Below, one piece after another: positions 35,723-45,395 of a stretch of DNA of 64,000 bases; position 1 is the first letter of the stretch; each line of letters starts with the position of its first letter. The stretch spans positions 74,556-138,555 of the forward strand of contig CAWJIH010000003.1 in NCBI GenBank assembly GCA_963842975.1, given 5' to 3'. The DNA comes from JACJWR01 sp963842975. GTDB taxonomy: Bacteria; Actinomycetota; Actinomycetes; S36-B12; UBA10799. The notes under the pieces were generated by a model. It searched no databases and had not been told where the DNA came from. It worked only from the letters and a program-made list of their open reading frames with translations. Made by a program: the position numbers and the translations under genes.

Positions 35723-36338
35723 CGGAGCGCTCCACTGGGCGAGGGCGAAGCTTCAGTTCGGGCATGGGTTGGTCGACGAACGTCACCTTCGGACGCTCCG
35801 ATGCACCGCCGTCCGAGCCGTGGCGGGTGTGCTCGTCGCGGACTTGCACAAGTGGGTCCCAGTCCAGGCGTCCGCCGGAGGCTTCGACCAGACACCCAAG
35901 GTGGGCGGCGGTCAAGCCGTTGGCCGGGTCCCCGCTCCACACGAAGTGGACGACCGGGCGGATGTCCGGCAGGGGCAGCCCCGGGATCGTGGCCTGCGCG
36001 CTGTTTGCGGCGGCGGCCCTCAAACGTGCCGGTGATGAGGCGGCGTCGAAGGCTGCGGGGTCGCGCAGGTCACTGCCGCGGGCAACGGCGAAGTGGAGTT
36101 CGAACTCCGGCCGCGAAGCCATGAGCCCCGCCCCGACGCGCCTCACTTCGAAGCCGGCGCCGACGAGAACGTCAAGGGACAGTTCAGTGGATCGCTGGTA
36201 TCGGTCGACGCCGAAGGTGAACCCGTTGGAGCCGGGGTCGTCGCTGTGGTCAAGCGCGATGTTGTGTCCTTGCCGTCCGCATTCGACGAGCTCTGCGATG
36301 AGGCGGTCGTCGATGTCGACGTTTCGCACAAGATGCAT
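35712..36338 (-). CDS. Uncharacterised protein coupled to the XRE-protease gene
   Basis: The 208-aa protein begins MHLVRNVDIDDRLIAEL. It contains a segment rich in strand-forming residues (GFEVRRVGAGLM, FELHFAVARGSDL) and a possible SH2-like or Rossmann-like end. No motif is recognised. It is the first gene of the run and shares 11 bases with the XRE-ImmA gene, an arrangement seen when a protease and its partner are made together. A TACAGT hexamer ends seven bases before the ATG, so its mRNA may be leaderless. Confidence 0.5.
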   Translation of the reverse strand: MHLVRNVDIDDRLIAELVECGRQGHNIALDHSDDPGSNGFTFGVDRYQRSTELSLDVLVGAGFEVRRVGAGLMASRPEFELHFAVARGSDLRDPAAFDAASSPARLRAAAANSAQATIPGLPLPDIRPVVHFVWSGDPANGLTAAHLGCLVEASGGRLDWDPLVQVRDEHTRHGSDGGASERPKVTFVDQPMPELKLRPRPVERSDAG

Positions 36339-36561
36339 GACTGAACTGTAGCAGAAAGTCGCATTCCGCGTTCCGATGGTAAGTCAAATAGTGCTTTACG
36401 TGATTGACACGGGGTTCCTCCGACCCTCTGACTGGGGTGCGGTGAGTCTGTCCTTCAGGTAGGGGGCCGAGTCCCGCCCATGGGCGAGTTCGACGATCCG
36501 CGAATCTGGACGCTTGGCACGCACACGGGCCTGCGGGACAATCTCGCTTGACCTGGTCGTA

Positions 36562-36590
36562 TGTACAACGTGCGCCGCGCTGTGTATAGT
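36562..36590 (+). promoter_or_regulatory. Likely promoter of the TacAT-type pair
   Basis: TGTACA (36562-36567) and TATAGT (36585-36590) are 17 bases apart, and AGGAG (36608-36612) sits seven bases before ATG 36620. The -10 is close to consensus and the -35 is weak, as expected for a promoter autorepressed by its antitoxin. Confidence 0.5.
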
Positions 36591-36619
36591 GGGATCAGAG
36601 ACGGGATAGGAGAACGACA

Positions 36620-36898
36620 ATGGCTACTCGCGCGATTCGCGATGAACGTGTCAACCTGCGGGCGTCAACCGCTCAGATGGAGAAGATTCGGCAGGCTGCT
36701 GAGTCCACTGACACCACCATGACCGACTTTATCCTCGCCAGCGCCGTGCAGGCCGCTGACCAGGTGCTCGCCGATCGACGGTGGTTCTCACTGAACGATG
36801 CCGAGTGGGAAGAATTCCTCGCGACCCTAGACCGCCCTGCTGTATTCAAGCCGCGTTTGGCAGCCCTCCTTGAGGCTCCAGACCCCTTCACCGACTGA
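36620..36898 (+). CDS. tacA: TacA-type (DUF1778) antitoxin
   Basis: This 92-aa protein has an N-terminal ribbon-helix-helix (RVNLRASTAQMEKIRQAAE, TTMTDFILASAV). A C-terminal tail contains WFSLNDAEWEEFLATLDRP, the region that wraps the GNAT toxin in TacA-type antitoxins. It lies directly upstream of the acetyltransferase toxin with a one-base gap. It should repress its own promoter and neutralise the toxin. Confidence 0.85.
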   Translation: MATRAIRDERVNLRASTAQMEKIRQAAESTDTTMTDFILASAVQAADQVLADRRWFSLNDAEWEEFLATLDRPAVFKPRLAALLEAPDPFTD

Positions 36899-36899
36899 C

Positions 36900-37415
36900 G
36901 TGCGAGAGTCTTGGCCCCGCCCACGCAAACTTGAGCGTGGGGATGCTCTTGCGGACTTCACTTGTGGCAATGCGGTCCTAGACGATTGGCTCCGGAAGTA
37001 CGCCTTCGGCAACCAGCAGGCGGGAATGAGTTCAACGTACGTCTGCGTCGACGCCGAGACTGGTGCCGTGCTCGCCTACTACGCGCTCGCGTTCGGTGGC
37101 CTGTCCCACGAGTCGGCGTCAGCAAGGGTGAAGAAAGGGATTCCACGTCATGAAATCCCTGTGATCATCCTCGCGCGGATGGCGGTCTGCCAGGAGGAGA
37201 AGGGCAAAGGCCTGGGTCGCGCCATCCTGCGCGATGCGATGATCAGAGTCGATAGGGCCACAGAGCCCGCAGGGATACGCTGCCTGGTGATCCACGCCAA
37301 GGACGAGTCGGCCCGCCGGTTCTACCTGTCCTTTGCGGAGTTTGAGCAGTCACCGACCGACCCGATGAACCTGCAGCTGCTCATGAAGGACCTCAAACTC
37401 ATCACCAGGCGGTAG
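36900..37415 (+). CDS. tacT: TacT-type GNAT toxin
   Basis: GTG 36900 immediately follows the antitoxin stop and is preferred to a TTG inside it. The GNAT core is visible: LARMAVCQEEKGKGLGRAIL (motif A with the K-G-x-G-x-G/A acyl-CoA loop) and KDESARRFYLSFAEF (motif B with the catalytic-type Tyr). TacT-like toxins acetylate charged tRNAs and halt translation. The pair is a complete type II toxin-antitoxin system. Confidence 0.85.
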   Translation: MRESWPRPRKLERGDALADFTCGNAVLDDWLRKYAFGNQQAGMSSTYVCVDAETGAVLAYYALAFGGLSHESASARVKKGIPRHEIPVIILARMAVCQEEKGKGLGRAILRDAMIRVDRATEPAGIRCLVIHAKDESARRFYLSFAEFEQSPTDPMNLQLLMKDLKLITRR

Positions 37416-37508
37416 GAGACAACGCTTGGGCGGCTGCCGTGCGGTCGAGGCGGTCTCCTCAAGAAGGCCCACACCCCGGCGGTGGCAGGCAGTCACGAGT
37501 TCAAGGAC

Positions 37509-38873
37509 CTATTGGTTCGCTTGACTACCACTGGGCCGTTTCTCCTGCAGCCACCCCTTCAGTTCCCACAGATACACCGAAGGCACGACCTCCACCACTT
37601 CCCAGTTGGTCGGCAGTCCGCTGAGCGACCAGAGGTAGGCCGACAGTTGGCTGGCCTCCGGGCCCAAGGCCGCGAGCGCCCCTTCGATGGTTTCCAAACT
37701 GGCTTCGTACTCACCGCACAGTCCTTGGGCCAGCGCTCTGTTGCAGGAAAGGACGTCCGATCGGGCATAGCCCGATACAGCAGCCCGGTCGAGCAGGTCA
37801 ATGGCGCGGCCGGGATCAGAGGGGATGAGGCAGAATGCCAAGTTGTTCGCGAGATCGGCGTCATCCGGTGAAATCCGAAGGGCCCCTTCGAAACTGGCCG
37901 CCGCGACGTCGGGGCGCCCTTCACTGATCCAAGCCAACGCATCTCTGATTAGCTCGGACAGGGCTTCGGGGTCGCTGCGACTCAGCCCGATGGGAGTACC
38001 CCAACGCTTCCCTAGAAGGCGGCTGCCAAGTTCCTTGGCCAACGTCCCTTCAGGAACCTCCCGCTGGGCCGCGACCTGCTCAAGGGGAATCCAGTCTGGC
38101 CTCCATCCCTCAAAACGAAAACTGTACTCAGATTGCAGCGCCACCATTGACCAGTCGGATAGGTATGTCTGAGTGAGCCGATCAACGACCCACAGGTAGG
38201 CGTTTGCCTGGTCGGGTTGAAGCGCTGGCGTCTCGCCAAGGAATTCCGTCACCCGGGGTGCGCGCCACTCGAGGATGTCGTCAAGAGTAGAGAACTGCAG
38301 CCAGTTGTCCAGATACTCGCGAACGCTGGCGCTGTCCGTGGTATCCACGACATCATCCCAAGCCCGCAATCGAGTGTGGTCGTTGAATCCTCGTGCCCGG
38401 AGAGTGGCACGCACCTCAGGCATCAGAAGGGTCGTAAGTCGGCTGCTGATGACCGGACCCAAACCTGCTCGCAAGAGGGCATCGAAGTCCCATCCGAGGT
38501 TGTTGAGGGCGGCCAGGGCGCTCGTCGCATCGACCTTCCGCCTATGAAGTGTGGTCCCCGACTCCAAGTCGAAGGGCCGTGACTCCGCGACCCGCCGGAG
38601 CACGAGGAGCAGCGAGGCCAGTTGCCACGAGGCGCTTGGTTCCTGTGCGCCATCCATGTCCTGCATCAGGATGAGGCCGGCGTCGAAGTTGGCGGTGGGT
38701 TCGGAGCGCCCGGCTCTGGTGTAGGAGCGTGCGACTGAACGGCACTGCTCGTCGCATTTGCGCCCACCGTCCAGCGAGGGTTCAGCGAATGGGCAATCCA
38801 CGTGCAAGTCCTCGGGACAGGCGTCTGCGTATCGCGACACGGCCACGATCACAAGGTCGTCACGACCATTCAT
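37509..38873 (-). CDS. Cys-rich N-terminal / TPR C-terminal protein, unknown function
   Basis: The protein has 454 aa. The first 45 residues contain four Cys and a His (CPEDLHVDCPF, KCDEQC), possibly a metal site. The middle is helical with several Trp. Residues about 330-420 contain TPR-like helices (SFEGALRISPDDADLANNLAF, NRALAQGLCGEYEASLETIEG). It converges on the tacT gene. No close family is recognised; TPR proteins with Cys clusters occur as sensors in defence loci, so this is a reasonable orphan candidate. Confidence 0.55.
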   Translation of the reverse strand: MNGRDDLVIVAVSRYADACPEDLHVDCPFAEPSLDGGRKCDEQCRSVARSYTRAGRSEPTANFDAGLILMQDMDGAQEPSASWQLASLLLVLRRVAESRPFDLESGTTLHRRKVDATSALAALNNLGWDFDALLRAGLGPVISSRLTTLLMPEVRATLRARGFNDHTRLRAWDDVVDTTDSASVREYLDNWLQFSTLDDILEWRAPRVTEFLGETPALQPDQANAYLWVVDRLTQTYLSDWSMVALQSEYSFRFEGWRPDWIPLEQVAAQREVPEGTLAKELGSRLLGKRWGTPIGLSRSDPEALSELIRDALAWISEGRPDVAAASFEGALRISPDDADLANNLAFCLIPSDPGRAIDLLDRAAVSGYARSDVLSCNRALAQGLCGEYEASLETIEGALAALGPEASQLSAYLWSLSGLPTNWEVVEVVPSVYLWELKGWLQEKRPSGSQANQ

Positions 38874-39049
38874 GAACCCTCCAAAACTACGGTGTCAGGA
38901 CCGGCATGCCTCCGGGACAGGATAGGAGCCGCAAGACACATGCCAACAACAAGCAGTGTTGCGCACTTGCGAGTTCGGTGCCAGCCCCCATCCAAAGCCA
39001 CCATGGATTCGCCTTCGCGGGCAATCACTCGTGACCCCCCGCCACCGTC

Positions 39050-39720
39050 TCGGGGAATCCGCAAGGAGCTCATCGCCCTCACCGACGGGTCCGCGCATCG
39101 TCGGAGTCGTGGGCGGACCTGTTGCGCGACTGTGCCCGCCGCGGATGCGCGCGCCGGTGCTCGCGGTGGGCGACGGCGCGCTCGGGTTCTGGAAGGCGCT
39201 GCGCGACGTGTTCCCCGAAACCCGCGAGCAGTGCTGCTGGTTCCACAAGACCGGGAACGTGCTGGCCGCGCTGCCCAAGTCCGCCTAGCCGGGGCGAAGG
39301 CCGCGATCCGCGAGATTACCGGCGCCGAGGACAAGGCCCATGCCGAAGCTGCTGCGAAAATGTTCGCCGCCCAATACGGGGCCCAGTGGCCAAGGCCGCG
39401 GCGAAGATCACCGAGGACCTCGGCGTCTCGTTGACGTTCTACGTCTACCCCGCCGAGCACTGGATCCACCTGCGCACCACGAACCCCATCTAGTCCACCT
39501 TCGCCTCCGTCCGGCTGCGCAAACGCGTCACCAAAGGTCCCGGCTCACGCGCGGCCGGCGTGGCGATGGCGTTCAAACTGATGGAGTCCGGGCAACACCG
39601 CTGGCGCACCGTGAACGCCCCCCATCTGGTCTTCCTGGTACGAGCAGGAGCGGTGTTCGACAACGATCAACTCGTCGAACGCCCCGAGGAATCAGGAGGC
39701 CAAACTCAAGCCGCATGAAA
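39050..39720 (+). pseudogene. IS256-family transposase remnant
   Basis: Three overlapping frames give consecutive blocks of a Mutator/IS256 transposase. They are APVLAVGDGALGFWKALRDV then EQCCWFHKTGNVLAALPKS (catalytic Asp and the C/WFHK block), AAIREITGAEDKAHAEAA, and HWIHLRTTNPI with VTKGPGSRAAGVAMAFKLME near the end. Frameshifts and in-frame stops interrupt it, and the N-terminal half is missing. No flanking inverted repeats were found. It marks past IS activity in the island. Confidence 0.75.
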
Positions 39721-40110
39721 CATGCGATCCACAGGTCTTGACAATTGCTCGAGGAATTGCGACCGCACTCAGTAACTGTCACGGTCCGGACAGGTCGAGG
39801 CTGGCACATGATGCAGGAGCCGGACGGGAGGTGTGCGGGTTGCGACCCCAACCGTGGCTGGTCGCATAAGCCAGCCTTCAGCAGCAGCCCCTTAGAACCT
39901 GACCTATGGCCGCTCCGGAGTGGGACAGTCCGGGGCGGTCAGGCAGACCTTCGGGCGGCTGGAATACTGGTCTTCCCCTTGGTATTCACGTGGTCGTGTG
40001 GCGGTTTGTGTGGCGTCGGGACATCCAAGTTGGTCGTCGATCTGGCTTCGAAATGGTACTGGGAGCTCCGCCGCGCTCACTTGCGCACCAGGGGTGTGTG
40101 ACTGGGTTTC
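39721..40110. other. Gene-free stretch after the IS remnant
   Basis: About 390 bases with only short, low-quality open frames on both strands. It may contain the decayed 3' end of the IS. I see no RNA gene, repeat or clear promoter here. Confidence 0.4.
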
Positions 40111-40995
40111 TCAGGGGTATACGCGTCCTCGGACAATCTTGAAGTCTGTGGCCTGACTTCGGTACTGCCCTGGGAACAGGTAGTTGAGCCATTCGTAGGT
40201 GATTTGCCAGAGCGCCCTGGAGTCGAGCGGCGGAGAACCGGTTAGGCTTTCGACAACCAGGGCGATTGTTGAGGCTCGCATGTCCTCCCCAGCGGCGATG
40301 GCTTGGACGACAGCCGTGAAGTACGGGGTGAGTGGAACAACCGCCTTCAGGTAGGTATTGAGCGTTTCGTGGTCGAGGCCAGGAGGCACCGCAAGGGTCT
40401 CCACGTCCGCCGAAGCTGAGAAGTCTGTGTCCCCACTGTCGAGGTACCCGGATTCAACGGCTGTCGGTGTCGCGGCAGGGATCCAATGCTCGTTGGGAGA
40501 ATCGACGGTCGGGTAGTGGAGCACCAGGGGGGCGAGCATCGACGCCTGGAGGTCGACTTCCCTCCGCTCGAACTCGGTGGCAAGGTGGGAAGCACCCAGG
40601 TCTGCCATCAGGCGCTGAACGTCAGGGTGATCAGCACCCACCTCGACAAGGGTTTCGATGTTCGGGAGGGCTGACCACCCGAGGCCGGCGCCGGTGGCGT
40701 TGGCCGAGCCAACAAGCGCTCGCTCATCCGCAATGAAGGCTTTGGCATGGAGGTTGTCCAGAAGGGAAAGCGTCGCAGACGCTCGCTGGGAGACGAAGTC
40801 GAGCACCGATGTGTCCGACACGCCCTGCGCGACTTCGATGGGGTTCCAGCGGGTGTAGATGTGGACTGGGAGACCATCTCTAAGCGGAGCCAGCAGCTTT
40901 TCCAGGGTGGCCCGCTTGATGAACGGGGACACGATCACAACCTCAGCCTGTGCATCTGAGAACGCTGCAAGCACGCGATCGCCTAGCGGCGCCAT
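40111..40995 (-). CDS. Phospholipase-D-fold nuclease-like protein (last gene of PT-linked operon)
   Basis: The N-terminal domain has AQAEVVIVSPFIKRATL, the usual first strand of PLD nucleases, and one HxK motif NLHAKAFIADERALVGSANAT with the GSAN follow-up. A single motif suggests it works as a dimer. The C-terminal 140 residues are of unknown type. It starts 5 bases after the previous stop. PLD-fold nucleases are recurrent end genes of restriction-like clusters such as DISARM, so DNA cleavage is the most probable role. Confidence 0.75.
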   Translation of the reverse strand: MAPLGDRVLAAFSDAQAEVVIVSPFIKRATLEKLLAPLRDGLPVHIYTRWNPIEVAQGVSDTSVLDFVSQRASATLSLLDNLHAKAFIADERALVGSANATGAGLGWSALPNIETLVEVGADHPDVQRLMADLGASHLATEFERREVDLQASMLAPLVLHYPTVDSPNEHWIPAATPTAVESGYLDSGDTDFSASADVETLAVPPGLDHETLNTYLKAVVPLTPYFTAVVQAIAAGEDMRASTIALVVESLTGSPPLDSRALWQITYEWLNYLFPGQYRSQATDFKIVRGRVYP

Positions 40996-41000
40996 TGCTA

Positions 41001-41618
41001 CTAGCTTTCGTTTCCGCGGTACAGGTTGAAGAGGTCTCTCGCGGCCTTCCCCCAGTCGATCCTGAGATCAACGAGAGGATCCCGTGGAGAGTGCAACGCT
41101 TTGCGGTCCTCCATGAAGGCCCACGCGAACAGGAGAAGTTTGACGGCGTCGGAGGCCTCGTACAAGCGCACTTGGAGGTCTTCCACAGAGGCATCTTCCG
41201 GGGCATCGTCAAGTGCTGCCGAGATAGTCCCGTATGCCGGGTGGGCCTCGTTGAGTACGACCTGCACGAGGTCGGGCAGTGTCTCAACTGTGAAGAAGTG
41301 CACCGAGTTGGGGTCATGCACTGTGAAGATGGTCGCCCGCCGGTTGTTTACGACGATCTCCTCAAGGCGTCGACGAGCCTCAAGTGGGTCCATCCGGTGC
41401 AGATTCGTGAGGTTGTCGAGGATCTGTTCCCCCCGCTCTTCTGGGGTGAGGTTCTCACCTTGCTTCTCGGATGCGGAGGAGGCGACACCGTCTACCGCCA
41501 CTGTCTTCACGAACGCGGAGGCAACATCGTCCACTGGTGTGGGTACTGGGCCTTCCTGCGGTTCGGGGTGCCGCCGACGCCCCCTAGCCTTCCCCCGGCC
41601 CTTCTGGAGGTTCCTCAT
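41001..41618 (-). CDS. Uncharacterised protein of the PT-linked operon
   Basis: The start lies 35 bases inside the end of the GHKL-ATPase gene, so translation is coupled. The 205-aa protein has a basic N-terminus (RKGKARGRRR-like), a disordered acidic stretch and a helical C-terminal domain containing LVQVVLNEAHPAY, DAVKLLLFAWAFMED and RIDWGKAARDLFNLY. No known domain is recognised. Its place between ATPase and nuclease suggests an adaptor or DNA-binding subunit. Confidence 0.6.
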   Translation of the reverse strand: MRNLQKGRGKARGRRRHPEPQEGPVPTPVDDVASAFVKTVAVDGVASSASEKQGENLTPEERGEQILDNLTNLHRMDPLEARRRLEEIVVNNRRATIFTVHDPNSVHFFTVETLPDLVQVVLNEAHPAYGTISAALDDAPEDASVEDLQVRLYEASDAVKLLLFAWAFMEDRKALHSPRDPLVDLRIDWGKAARDLFNLYRGNES

Positions 41619-42874
41619 CCGGTCCGTTGGCGGAGGATGTGCTCCCAGATTGGCAGCAGTGGGGCTCGACGGTCACCTTCCTCCCGCAGACGAATGATGT
41701 AAGCCTCGTCATCCTCGCCGTCTTCCTTCTCGGCGCGAACTGCTCCAGGACGAGCCCCCGAGCGAAGATGGTTGCCGTCTGCTTGTTCGTGACTGTGCCG
41801 AATACCGAATCGAGTTCGGGATCGAAGCTGACCTCAATGGACCACCAGCGATCGGTGGGGTCAGAACTGCTCGTCCACGAGGTATCGAGAAGGATTTCCC
41901 GTCCGGCGCGCACGAGAGAGACTCCCCTATCTCGGTCGGCCACCTTTCCCCAGGGTGTGCCACCAGCGTCTGGAGTCACGAGTATTTGGTGGCCATGGGA
42001 GTACGTCCTTGTCCTGGACTCGGGCTTCCTTTCGGGCGTGGGCACAGCGGACAGTGACTTTGCCTGTCTTGGGGTGCCGTCCTCTTCGTACTCGATGTCG
42101 ATGGTCTGGGGTTCACCATAGGCTTCAAACATGGGGGTGTCGTGGAACGGCTCGGGGGTGCCAGAAGGGGCGGTCAGGAACAGGGGATCATTGCGGGAGT
42201 ACCACGTGAGCCCTCTCGGCTCGCCGTCCAGGCAGCGCACGAGATGGATCGACACCGTACCATCTGTGATGAAGTTGCGGTAGATGCGGCCAACGAGAGG
42301 ACTCGAGTGTTTGATGATCGTGTTGGCTGCCTTGTACATAACACGGTCGAGTTTGGTCCAAACGACGAGGGTCCCAGACGGAGAGTCGGCGACGCGTGTG
42401 AGCATCGAGTAGTTCCTCGGGCGGTTCACAAGATGGGCGCGGGAACGGTTGTTCGACCTTCAGTGACCTCGTCGAGATCTAGATAGGAATGCGAGAGCGT
42501 TGGTGGCCCCGTTCTGCCACGTCCACACGTCGACTCGTCTTGCCTGGGAAACCGATGAGGCTGGCAGCCCAACGCCGAACCGTCCGATGCCAGTCGGGTT
42601 CGTCAAGCCGACTCCCGTCGCCGAACTTCAATCCACGGCTAAGCGTCCCGCTGTCCATGCCGCGCCGTTGTCCGCTACAGCGATCTGCTCCATCGCGGGC
42701 GGGCGTACCTGTTGCCCGGATCTGGTGAGGCTTCACAACAGAAGACGTCGATTGTGCTCGCACCCGCTTCCACGGCATTGTCCACGAGTTCCGCGACCGC
42801 GTGCAGTCGTTGAGCTGTATCCGCTGTCCCGCAGCGCCTCGACCGTCAAACGGAACTGACGATCTCGTATGCAT
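41584..42874 (-). CDS. GHKL (Hsp90/MutL-like) ATPase, frameshifted N-terminus
   Basis: ATG 42874 lies 5 bases after the helicase stop. Joining frames through two or more indels (42,440-42,860) gives the GHKL signature: N-box ELVDNAVEAGAS, a DNGA G1-like element and G2 GIGRFGVGLP. The C-terminal 280 aa read cleanly from 42429 and include VADSPSGTLVVWTKLDRV, a usual continuation of the fold. GHKL ATPases of MORC/MutL type act as DNA-bound clamps in several restriction-like operons. The role here is inferred from the domain and position. Confidence 0.7.
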
Positions 42875-42879
42875 CTGCT

Positions 42880-44506
42880 TCACTGCGTCACCACACGTCC
42901 TCCCAATTGTTGAAGGCTTGCAGCGATGTCGCCGAAGCCTGGTAATGCAACGTCCACGACTGTGGCGATTTCGCATGTTGGTGCACCGCCGGCCTTGGGT
43001 CCTCGCAAGACCCTTCCAACCATCTGGCTGTACAGCACAAGAGATAGGGTCGGCCTCGCTATGAGTGCGGCACTCGTCCTTGGGGCATCAAAGCCGGTTG
43101 TTAACACCCCGAAGTTGACCAACACCCGGGGCTCATCACCGGGCTCAAGAAACCACCTGATAGCGCTGCTCCTCTGCCTCGCAGGCGTCTTGGCGGTGAC
43201 GGCTCTGGCGGGGAGACCTCTGGCAGTCAATAGGCCTGCCACGTAGGCGGAAGACTTGGCGGACGGCGCGAAGACAATGACCCGGCTGTGCCGGGCGCAT
43301 AGGTCGATCGTCTGGCCCACGACTGCACGTGTTCGAGCGGCGTCGTTGCCCAGCTTGTCGAGGTAGTCGGCGGAGAGATCCCCATCTGGATCTAGTCGGA
43401 TGTTGTCGGCGCTGGTGTGTATCGAAGTGACGGTCGACGCGCACGAAGGTGGGCCGGGCCAGATAACCCTCGTCCATGAGGCCCTCTACAGGGTTGGTGA
43501 AGTCGGGAATCTCCAGGGTGACCTTGTTGCTTCCGAACATCTGGGCAAGTCAGCGTCCTGGGCGATGTCACTCCATGTCCGGCCGGGCGTGGCAGTGAGG
43601 CCGAGCAAGGCCGCCTTGTGGTTCTTCGAAGACAGGAGGTGGACTACGCCCTGTCTGGTGGGCGCAAGTGCTTGGTGTGCTTCATCGACGACAACGAGTG
43701 TGGTGCGGTCGGCTACCCGAACTAGGGCTGTATCATCCCGACGATTGAGGGCGTGCAGCTTCGCGAACCCGGCGAGGATGAGCCCGTCGGAGACGTCATT
43801 GGCGTCCCCGGGACGTGAACCCCAGTAGCGCGCCACCTGAACAGCTCTGGTCCCAACCCGGTCCCAGAGTCGCTCGAACTCGGCTGCCGCCTGGTCAAGA
43901 AGTTCGCTTGAACTTGCCAGCCAGACAACTACCGTCGGACCATGCGTCAGTAGATGGTGAGCCACCGCGCGCATCGCGGTTCGGGTCTTTCCCGTCCCAG
44001 TCGGTAAATGGAGCATGACGCGGCGGCTGAAGCCATAGAGTTGTCGGCTTGCAGCCCGCAGGGCGCGCTCCTGGTGAGGGAAGAGTTCGTAGGTCCCACC
44101 GCAGGTGCTGAGGAATGGCTCGTCGGGCTCGGTGTGGACGTCAGCCGAGACACCAAAGAACCCAACAGTTGTCGGCACGGCAGTAGGTGAGATCTCTTCG
44201 GCAGAGAAGATGAGTCCGTGCAGACCCATTCGGGCAGGAGCTCCGCGTTGTTTTTCGTCCGACAAAGTGTCGAATACTGATGTGCGACGTCGCGAACTGG
44301 TCGAAGAGTCCTTCCGCACCATTCACCGCGACTAGGACCTGGGCGAGTTCACCTGACGATGGAAGGTCATCCTCTGCCCTGATGGTAGCCGCGACGACTT
44401 CAGGCATGTACCCGAGCAGTTGTTCAGGATCCATGAGGCTGAGCACATCACTGAGCCGCGCTCCGGGACTCCCCACACCTTCGTACCTAACCCCCCTGGT
44501 GCTCAT
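42880..44506 (-). CDS. SF2 DEAH-box helicase of the PT-linked operon, frameshifted
   Basis: ATG 44506 overlaps the sspD-like stop by four bases. Motifs across frames: Walker A LPTGTGKTRTAM, VVVDEAHQAL (DEAH), GLTATPGR and, after further frame changes, FGVLTTGFDAPRT and QMVGRVLRGP. At least three indels (near 44280, 43560 and 43350) break the frame although the order of motifs is complete. Length is about 540 aa. It is probably the motor of the restriction part of the operon, translocating on DNA. Confidence 0.75.
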
Positions 44507-45395
44507 AGCGAGCACACCTGGCAAGGCGCGGTGTCGTCGTCTTCGTCAAGTGCCTGTCCCAGGATTTCGACGATGGGTAGGTTGGTGCGTTTCTTAGCTG
44601 CGCGTTCCATGGATGCGGCGTGTTTGGCCATGATTTCGTCGCGTCGGTCGATCAGTTCGGATAATGATTCACCTTGCGACCAGGTGAATTTGGTGCCTTG
44701 CTGGCCGTAGCCGGCGTGGTTCTTGCCGACTTTGTCTTCGTACGCCTGGGACTTGTTCGAACAGGTCGGGGTGGCGTTCGGCGAGGCCGACCCATTCGGC
44801 TTTGCGTTGGAAGAAGCAGAAGTAGCAGCCTGACCTGGTGCGCCATTCGTAATATTTGGGCAGGCCGACGCCGGACTCGTCGAGGATCCGCATGACGCCT
44901 TCTTTGTCGATGCCGGCCTCGACGGAACGGGTAGCGGACGAACACATTGCTTTTCGTCGAGAGGTAGCCCTCCCGGTTGGGTTCGTCGGCGCGGATGGCG
45001 ACGTAGGAGATGACGTTGTGGTCGGCGAAGTTGTCGTCAATCCAATCTTCGAGCGGTTTGATTTTCATCATTCGGGTGCACCAGCGCACGGTCGGGCTTG
45101 GCAGGGTTCCCCGGTAGACGTCCATCCAGTGGTCGAAGTCGCGTCCGGAGTTCAGCCGGTGAATGGGTTTGCCGAACGTCGCTTCGAGGATGGCGAGGTA
45201 TTCGTACGTTTCGGGGAGTTCCGCGCCGGTGTCGCAGAAGAAGTATTCGACCCGTTGGCCTTGCAGTTCGCTGCTGCGACTGAGATGGATGGCCAAGGCT
45301 GAGGAGTCTTTGCCGCCGGACAGTCCGACGATGTGGACGGTTGGCCGGTTCGGGTCGAGGCCGTCAAGGCCGGGCGCGGGTGGGGTGGGGGTCAT
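44503..45395 (-). CDS. sspD: PAPS-reductase-like sulfur transferase (SspD/DndC-like), two frameshifts
   Basis: ATG 45395 overlaps the upstream stop by four bases. The PP-loop SGGKDSSALA is near residue 30, followed by FFCDTGAELPETYEYL and RWCTRMMKIKPLEDW. After a frame change near 44932 come KYYEWRTRSGCYFCFFQRK, and after another near 44760 the C-terminus GTKFTWSQGES to the stop at 44503. Cys residues in CTRMMK and CYFCF are as in the DndC/SspD family, which activates the DNA backbone by adenylation and transfers sulfur from the desulfurase. Both breaks look like one-base insertions. Confidence 0.8.

Noticed and set aside
40111..44506. Calling the helicase-GHKL-unknown-PLD genes a DISARM system
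   Set aside because: DISARM needs a DUF1998 protein (DrmB), a DrmA-type helicase and usually a methyltransferase; none is present, and the PLD protein alone is not diagnostic.
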